From a virus, in IMG/VR virus record IMGVR_UViG_3300025168_000194, positions 1 through 41,002 of that record: DNA of 41,002 bases. One strand, 5' to 3'. Shown piece after piece: positions 36,301 to 41,002 of the stretch. The first letter of the stretch is position 1. Each line of letters begins with the position of its first letter. The position numbers and the translations under genes were made by a program. Under the pieces are notes generated by a model. That model was given only the letters and a program-made list of their open reading frames with translations. It was not told the origin of the DNA and ran no database searches.

Positions 36301-39300
36301 CAAGAGCAATAGCACTATCAGGAGATGTGGTAGGTACTGCTAACTTTGACGGTTCTGCAGGCATATCCATAAGCACAACCATACAAGCAAACTCAGTTGC
36401 ATTAGGTACAGACACCACAGGCAACTATATATCTACTATCACAGGTACATCTAACGAGATAGAAGTAAGCGGTAGTGGTAGCGAAACAGCAACGGTAACT
36501 ATTGGCTTGCCGTCAGCTACAGAGATTACAACCTCTCTGGGCGTAGGTGGTGGCTCTACTAACGGTGTCGTTATAGAGCAAGGCGCAATTAAGATTAAAA
36601 ATGGCGGCACTCAGTCAAACATTCTATTTTATTGTGAGTCTAGTAATGCTCACTATGTTAAATTACAAGCCCCTGCACATAGTGCATTTAGTGGCAACCC
36701 AACATTAACTCTACCTGCAAGCACTGGAACGATAGTCGGTTCAGGAGATAGCGGTACAGTTAGCAATTCAATGTTGGCAAATTCAAGTGTCAACTTTGGT
36801 GGCGTAACTCTTGCACTAGGGGCAAGCGATACAACTCCTGCATTTAACCTACAAGATGCAACTGGTTATCCGACTTCGTCTTTAACTGGGACGATTACCA
36901 ATGCACAGTTAGCAGGCAGTATTGCAAATGCAAAATTAGCCAATTCCACAGTTAGCTTTGGCGGAATATCTCTTGCTCTCGGTGCTTCTGATGCAACGCC
37001 TGCATTTGACCTAGCTGATGCTACAAACTACCCAACAAGCAGTCTTACAGGAACTATAACCAACGCACAGCTTGCAGGCTCTATAGCTAACGCAAAACTT
37101 GCCAATAGCAGTATTACAGTTAGTGATGGTTCTAATACAAGTGCAGTTGCTTTGGGTGGCACAATCACTTATGCAGCAGGTGAAGGCTTAGATGTTGCGG
37201 AGAGTTCAGGAACAGTAACCTACTCTGCAGAAGATGCTACAAGTTCAAACAAAGGTATAGCTTCGTTTACAGGTGATTTTGCTGTAAGCAGTGGTGCAGT
37301 ATCTTTAGGCACATCAGGTGTAACCGCAGCAAGTTATGGTAGTGCAACGGCTATACCAGTAATCGCAATAGATGCTAAAGGCAGAATCACAGGTGCAAGC
37401 ACAGCCAACATATCAACTAGCTTTACGCTAACAGACGGCTCTACCAGTCAAACGATAAGCGGTGGTGATACCTTAACAGTAGCAGGCACAAGCAATGAGG
37501 TTAATGTAGCCGTAAGTGCAACTGATACTTTGACTATTGGATTGCCAAATGATGTAACTGTTTCAAATGACTTAACCGTAAGCGGAAACTTAACAGTTGC
37601 AGGTAGCACAACAAGTACAGGACCAGTCCTGACAGATAACAACTTCACAGGTCTTGCAAACGCCAACACAGGCAACTCAACAGACTTTGGTTTTTACGGT
37701 AAGTATGTAGAGTCAGCAACCACTAAGTACGGTGGTATGTTCTTTGATGCTTCTACCGACAACACATTTAGAATATTTGTAGACACCCAAACACAACCAA
37801 GCACTACAGTTAATACAGGCGCTACAGGATATGCTGCAGCTAATCTAATCATGGGTGCTTTGACAACATCAGGCATAACGCTTGGTAGCACAGCAGTCAC
37901 ATCCACAGGTGCGGAACTAAACATCTTAGACGGTGTAACATCCACGACAGCAGAACTTAACATTCTTGATGGCGTAACAAGTACAACAGCAGAACTAAAC
38001 ATAGTAGACGGCAACACAAGTGCTACAGCAACTACATTAGCAGATGCAGACAGGGTGGTTGTAAATGACAACGGCACTATGGTACAGGTTGCACTTACAG
38101 ACTTTGAGACCTACTTTGAGACAGCATTAGACACCCTTAACAATGTAACAAGCATAGGTACTCTCACATCCTTAACAGTAAGCGGTGATGTAACTGTAGA
38201 CACCAACACAATCAAAGTTGACAGCAGTAACAACAGGGTAGGCATCTTGAATGCTTCGCCTGATGTTTCACTGGATATTGGTAGTGCAACAGATGCAGTT
38301 CATGTACCAGTGGGTACAACAGCACAAAGACCTACAGGTGCAGCAGGTTATTTCAGATACAACTCTACAACAGGTGGATTTGAAGGGTTCACAGACGAGT
38401 GGGGTGCAATCGCAGGTGGTGGCGGTGGTGCTTCAGCAATGGAGACCAACAACTTTACAGGAGACGGAAGCACAACGGCTTTCACTCTTAGCAGTTCAGT
38501 AGGCAGTGAGAATGACCTAATAGTATTTATAGAGGGTGTATTCCAAAACAAAGCTGACTATGCAGCAAGTGGCACGACCATTACATTTGATACCGCACCT
38601 GCTAATACAAGAAAGGTTGTTGTATTTCATGTTAGAACTGCTATATCAGGCTCTAGTGTATTGCAGAATGGTTTTACTGGTAATGGTTCAACGACAGCAT
38701 TTACTTTAAGTGCAGCACCTAATAACGAAAATAATACACAGGTCTATTTAAACGGTGTTTATCAAAACAAAAGCACATACACCACAAGCGGAACAACACT
38801 AACATTTAGCACTGCTCCTGCTAACTCAGTTGCGATTGAGGTCATTGTTTTATCACAGACATCTATTAATGTGCCTGCATCAAACGCAGTAACCACAAGC
38901 ACGATAGCAGACGGCAATGTAACCACAAATAAGATCAATGATGATGCCGTAACACTGGCTAAGATGGCAGGTCTTGCTAGAGGTAAGCTAATAGTAGGAG
39001 ATGCTTCAGGCAATCCAAGTGCTTTGGCTCTAGGCTCTGCAAACTATGTTCTTACATCAGACGGTACGGATGTTTCATGGGCAGCTTCACAAGTAGAGGA
39101 ATCACCTACATTCACAGGTAATGTTGCAGTTGGCGGAACTCTAGGAGTAACAGGAACAGCTACATTTACAGGCTTAGTAGATGCTGCAACTATTGACGGT
39201 GTAAATTTTAAAGTTAATGGTGGTCAAGGGTCTGACGGACAGGTATTAACTTCAACAGGTTCAGGTGTTGCATGGGAAGATGCAAGTGGCGGTGGTGCAA

Positions 39301-40583
39301 CAAGTATCAATGGCTTATCTGATGCTAAAACATTTGGTACTGGCTCAATCATGCTTGGAGATACAACTACAGGAACACTTAGCAATGCTAATTACAATAT
39401 TGGTATTGGTGTTGATATGTTGCACAGTCTTACAAGTGGCTATGCAAATATGGCAATAGGGTATGAATCTTGCAGGGATTTAACTACTGGACATAATAAT
39501 GTTGCACTTGGTCATGCAACTCTTTATGAAAACACAAGCGGAGAACAAAATGTCGCAATAGGTTCTAATGCACTGCAAAATAATACCACAGGAGATTATA
39601 ATGTTGCAGTCGGTAAGTCGGCGATGTCAGCAAACACTGATAAACATTATAGTACAGGAATTGGTTTTGAAGCATTAAAATCAGAAGCTACTTCAGGCTC
39701 TAATACTGCAGTTGGTGGTCTTGCAATGATGACTTCTAATGGTGCCTCAAATTGTACTGCTGTAGGAAAACAAGCAGGATATTTGATGACAACTGGAGAC
39801 TACAATACTTTTATAGGCTCAAATTGTGGTTTCAACACAACTTCATCAACTCAAAATACTGCCGTAGGATATACAGCTTTATATTCAAATGAAACAGGTA
39901 ACAGAAATACTGCACTAGGGCAAAGAGCAGGATTTGGATATACAGGTTCAGAAAATGTATTTATAGGTAATGAATCAGGAGAAGGTTCTTCTTCAGGAAA
40001 CTTTAATACTTTTGTTGGACACCAAGCAGGTGAAGCTACCAATGGTTCTAGCAATATTATTTTAGGAAATGCAACATCTATAGGCTCTGTTTCAAATAGA
40101 TATGTTATTGGAAACTCTAACAATGGAACAGGTACACAGGATTATGCAGTAGCTTTTGTTAGAAGTAGTGATTGGTCAAGAATCTTATTAGGTGGCACTT
40201 CTATTGCTGCAAGTTCTGACGAAAGAATGAAAAAAGATATTGCTAATCATACATTAGGTCTTTCATTTATAAATCGTTTAAGACCAGTAAACTTTAAATG
40301 GAAAGCACCAAGCGAATTCCCTGAAAGTTTTACAAGTTTTGACAGTGAAACAACAACAGCTACGAGGACAGATTGGCAAACAGGTTTAATTGCACAAGAA
40401 GTTAAAGCAGCAATGGATGCTGAAGGCATAGAAACAGAAAAGTTTGATGTTTGGAATGAAGAAGAAGATGGTTCACAAGCGTTAAGCCCTGCACAATTGA
40501 TAATGCCTTTAATTAAAGCATTACAAGAAGCAGATGATAAAATAGATGCTTTGACAGCAAGAATTGAAACTTTAGAGGGATAA
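33381..40583 (+). CDS. giant tail fibre protein with S74 intramolecular chaperone
   Basis: 2400 residues, the largest gene. The N-terminus (TITNTDVTNQIEITSTDGIS, GLAGPSAIMARGIDQT) resembles fibre attachment regions. Four related units of about 100 residues with (F/I)LDEDN...QQSIKAYVD...LDITDG...LTNKTLT follow at 33675-35070. More Gly/Thr-rich beta repeats, a 13-residue triple repeat (VTSTTAELNILDG), two FTG(D/N)GSTTAFTL domains and about ten YadA-head-like N-(V/T)-A-(V/I)-G units come next. The C-terminus is a Peptidase_S74 domain: SSDERMKKDIANHTLGLSFI with predicted self-cleavage before Ser2279, RLRPVNFKWK, TGLIAQEVKAAMD, and a terminal coiled coil. It is likely a trimeric receptor-binding fibre. 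Confidence 0.9.
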   Translation: MSSVDSITITNTDVTNQIEITSTDGISITTVGTQGLAGPSAIMARGIDQTTATSTNNGATLVYDHGNEKWTASNTTAGQQLTQIVYNLQLNGSGATVTGILDEDNMASNSAVKLATQQSIKAYVDTQLTAADLDLTDGDGNNLSIDLDSQTLGLIGGDGIDSTISSTNFTFALDSTVARLSAAQTFTNKTLTSPVLNGTLSGSAFLDEDNFSSNSAIAVASQQSIKAYVDAAITAEDLDITDGTTSIAIDLDSETLSLLGGTGLTSTASGNGVTFAIDNTVATLTGTQTLTNKTVDADNNTLSNIEVDNFKASAIVIESEGIGSNDNDTTLPTSAAVKNYVDTALTAEDLDITDGSNTGSIDLDSETLGILGGTGVDSALSGNNITLSIDNTVATLTGTQTLTNKTLTQPKLNGSIAVTTTGTELNILDGDTSASSVVILDADQIILNDNGTMKQLAVTRLDTYVSGTTATLTNKTLTSPVLNGSLSGTAFLDEDNLASDSATKVASQQSIKAYVDANITAQDLDISDGSSTIAIDLDSETLSLLGGTGVTSTASGNGVTFAIGQAVGTSDNVEFGTVTADLTGTATLATLATTVTATANNSTDETVFPTFVDGATGTQGIETDTGLTYNPSTGLLTSTGFAGALTGNATTATTLATARTIGGTSFDGSADIAVALSATATALATARSIALSGDVTASGVNFDGTGNITLSTTIAANSVALGTDTTGDYVGTVTGGTGIDSTGATSGEGIAHTLSLDLNELPTETTIADDDFIAMVDATDDASGKITFENLEDAIFSSVSGDIAIAEDGTATIQANSVALSTDTTGNYVAGISGTTNEIEVSGSGSEGATVTVGLPDNVTISGNLTVNGTTTTTDTNELHVNDPLIKLAKDNTANSLDIGFYGQYRASGSNNQFTGLFRDQNDSGKYKLFELLEAEPTTTVNTSGTGFQIATLVANLEGAVTGNAATATKLATTRAIALSGDVVGTANFDGSAGISISTTIQANSVALGTDTTGNYISTITGTSNEIEVSGSGSETATVTIGLPSATEITTSLGVGGGSTNGVVIEQGAIKIKNGGTQSNILFYCESSNAHYVKLQAPAHSAFSGNPTLTLPASTGTIVGSGDSGTVSNSMLANSSVNFGGVTLALGASDTTPAFNLQDATGYPTSSLTGTITNAQLAGSIANAKLANSTVSFGGISLALGASDATPAFDLADATNYPTSSLTGTITNAQLAGSIANAKLANSSITVSDGSNTSAVALGGTITYAAGEGLDVAESSGTVTYSAEDATSSNKGIASFTGDFAVSSGAVSLGTSGVTAASYGSATAIPVIAIDAKGRITGASTANISTSFTLTDGSTSQTISGGDTLTVAGTSNEVNVAVSATDTLTIGLPNDVTVSNDLTVSGNLTVAGSTTSTGPVLTDNNFTGLANANTGNSTDFGFYGKYVESATTKYGGMFFDASTDNTFRIFVDTQTQPSTTVNTGATGYAAANLIMGALTTSGITLGSTAVTSTGAELNILDGVTSTTAELNILDGVTSTTAELNIVDGNTSATATTLADADRVVVNDNGTMVQVALTDFETYFETALDTLNNVTSIGTLTSLTVSGDVTVDTNTIKVDSSNNRVGILNASPDVSLDIGSATDAVHVPVGTTAQRPTGAAGYFRYNSTTGGFEGFTDEWGAIAGGGGGASAMETNNFTGDGSTTAFTLSSSVGSENDLIVFIEGVFQNKADYAASGTTITFDTAPANTRKVVVFHVRTAISGSSVLQNGFTGNGSTTAFTLSAAPNNENNTQVYLNGVYQNKSTYTTSGTTLTFSTAPANSVAIEVIVLSQTSINVPASNAVTTSTIADGNVTTNKINDDAVTLAKMAGLARGKLIVGDASGNPSALALGSANYVLTSDGTDVSWAASQVEESPTFTGNVAVGGTLGVTGTATFTGLVDAATIDGVNFKVNGGQGSDGQVLTSTGSGVAWEDASGGGATSINGLSDAKTFGTGSIMLGDTTTGTLSNANYNIGIGVDMLHSLTSGYANMAIGYESCRDLTTGHNNVALGHATLYENTSGEQNVAIGSNALQNNTTGDYNVAVGKSAMSANTDKHYSTGIGFEALKSEATSGSNTAVGGLAMMTSNGASNCTAVGKQAGYLMTTGDYNTFIGSNCGFNTTSSTQNTAVGYTALYSNETGNRNTALGQRAGFGYTGSENVFIGNESGEGSSSGNFNTFVGHQAGEATNGSSNIILGNATSIGSVSNRYVIGNSNNGTGTQDYAVAFVRSSDWSRILLGGTSIAASSDERMKKDIANHTLGLSFINRLRPVNFKWKAPSEFPESFTSFDSETTTATRTDWQTGLIAQEVKAAMDAEGIETEKFDVWNEEEDGSQALSPAQLIMPLIKALQEADDKIDALTARIETLEG
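33675..35070 (+). repeat. four diverged ~100-residue repeats in the fibre gene
   Basis: Units begin near 33675, 33994, 34360 and 34849. Each encodes versions of DEDN(M/F/L)(A/S)S, QQSIKAYVD, LD(I/L)(T/S)DG, LGG(T/D)G(V/I/L), and LTNKTLTSPVLNG. The third unit is shortened and diverged. Synonymous differences indicate old duplications under protein selection. Confidence 0.7.
37896..38012 (+). repeat. three tandem 39-bp repeats in the fibre gene
   Basis: Three 13-codon units starting at 37896, 37935 and 37974 encode VTSTGAELNILDG, VTSTTAELNILDG and VTSTTAELNIVDG. Codon choice differs between copies. A further single copy (TTGTELNILDGDT) occurs near 34645, so the unit is a shared building block of the shaft. 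Confidence 0.8.
38448..38860 (+). repeat. duplicated FTGxGSTTAFTL domain in the fibre gene
   Basis: Two domains of about 65 residues start at 38448 (NNFTGDGSTTAFTLSS) and 38667 (NGFTGNGSTTAFTLSA). Both continue with V(F/Y)(I/L)(E/N)GV(F/Y)QNK, SGTT(I/L)TF and APAN. Similar units are common in phage appendage proteins. They differ in DNA sequence, so the duplication is not recent. Confidence 0.7.
39390..40080 (+). repeat. YadA-head-like repeats before the S74 domain
   Basis: About ten units of 20-25 residues with the core N-x-A-(V/I/L)-G-x-x-A-(L/G) and turn TTG/TSG (for example NVALGHATLYENTSGEQ, NVAIGSNALQNNTTGDY, NTAVGYTALYSNETGNR). This matches the left-handed beta-roll of trimeric autotransporter heads and phage fibre tips. 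It probably forms the receptor-binding end next to the chaperone. Confidence 0.75.
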
Positions 40584-40598
40584 GGAGATAATAATATT

Positions 40599-41002
40599 AT
40601 GGCAAACACAAAAGTAACACAGGAACTCATAGCAGATGATGCTATAGGCGCAGATCAACTTGCAGCAAGTGCGGTCGTAACTGCTTCCATAGTAGACGAT
40701 AACATCACGCAGGCTAAGATTGCGGATGATGCAGTGGGTGCTGATCAGTTGGCATCAAGTGCCGTGGTAACAGCTTCCGTTGTTGATGCGAATATTACAA
40801 CTGCCAAGATAGCAGATGATGCGGTAACAGGGGCAAAGATAGAGAACGCAGTAACCATTGCAACATCAGCCACCTCACCGCTTATGGTGGCAACTACAAG
40901 TGCGAGGATTACACAGGTGGCATTAACATCCAGTTCTAATGCTGTGGCTTGGGATTCAGCAGCAGCAGCCAACGCCTATCATGTAACCACAGAGAACACG
41001 AC
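40599..41002 (+). CDS. fibre-like repeat protein, N-terminal part (runs off the window)
   Basis: ATG 40599 preceded by TAAGGAGATAATAATATT; 134 codons are visible and the frame is open at the right edge. The start MANTKVTQELIADDAIGADQ is followed by repeated units of the form A-D-D-A-(V/I)-G-A-D-Q-L-A-x-S-A-V-V-T-A-S and D-x-N-I-T-x-A-K-I. Later come TSPLMVATTSARITQVALTS and WDSAAAANAYHVTTENT. The same A-D-A-V...A-K-I unit occurs in the shaft of the tail-tip protein (residues 745-890). A second fibre or fibre-like structural protein is likely. Confidence 0.7.
   Translation, partial: MANTKVTQELIADDAIGADQLAASAVVTASIVDDNITQAKIADDAVGADQLASSAVVTASVVDANITTAKIADDAVTGAKIENAVTIATSATSPLMVATTSARITQVALTSSSNAVAWDSAAAANAYHVTTENT

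Noticed and set aside
1-41002. tRNA genes, insertion sequences, attachment sites
   Set aside because: No cloverleaf, transposase, integrase or flanking direct repeats were recognised by eye; a tRNA scan and repeat search would be needed to exclude them fully.

Overview
The window is most of the genome of a tailed, siphovirus-like dsDNA phage (or prophage) that infects a Gram-negative host. Tape-measure, DUF2163-like, DUF6950 and J-like tail-tip genes stand in the usual long-tail order. HK97-type terminase, portal, protease and capsid genes are present, and lipoprotein spanins point to an outer membrane. The DNA is AT-rich. Several protein types (Asn-rich secreted protein, repeat-rich S74 fibre, DUF1071 annealing protein) resemble what I recall from uncultured marine phages, but the host cannot be named from sequence. 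No integrase, tRNA, CRISPR array or DNA polymerase is visible.

Layout. 1-5516 (+): end of the tape measure, then tail-tip genes. 5526-12222 (+): membrane proteins, two large exported proteins (Asn-rich, and NIDO-like/Glu-rich), two membrane-protein/lipoprotein pairs of which one is a convincing overlapping Rz/Rz1 spanin, a nuclease and a GH24 endolysin. 12224-17532 (-): two early operons, one of tiny genes ending in a 2OG-Fe(II) oxygenase, the other with RecB-like exonuclease, DUF1071 annealing protein, SSB-like protein, HNH protein and Vsr. 17612-19387 (+): Cro-like regulator, ParB-like protein and C5 cytosine methyltransferase. 19374-23290 (-): T7-like primase-helicase, O-like initiator with a candidate origin inside its gene, and small unknowns. 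23450-28082 (+): terminases, portal, head morphogenesis. 28243-29636 (-): two unknown genes inserted within the head block. 29776-41002 (+): protease, capsid, accessory head genes, a 2400-residue fibre and the start of another fibre-like gene. The right end (fibre) and left end (tape measure) would join through connector and tail-tube genes outside the window.

Regulation is the most striking feature. Each of the four minus-strand operons is preceded by a sigma70-like promoter of one design: an (A/T-rich)AAAAAGGTTT block running into the -35, a 17-18 bp spacer and a TATAAT-like -10. One copy is buried in the vsr coding sequence. Two plus-strand promoters carry the related sequence TTTGGAATAAT just after their -10. 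At the Cro-like gene the two opposing promoters share one -10 palindrome (ATTATAAT). Together these suggest a single regulator controlling early and late transcription.
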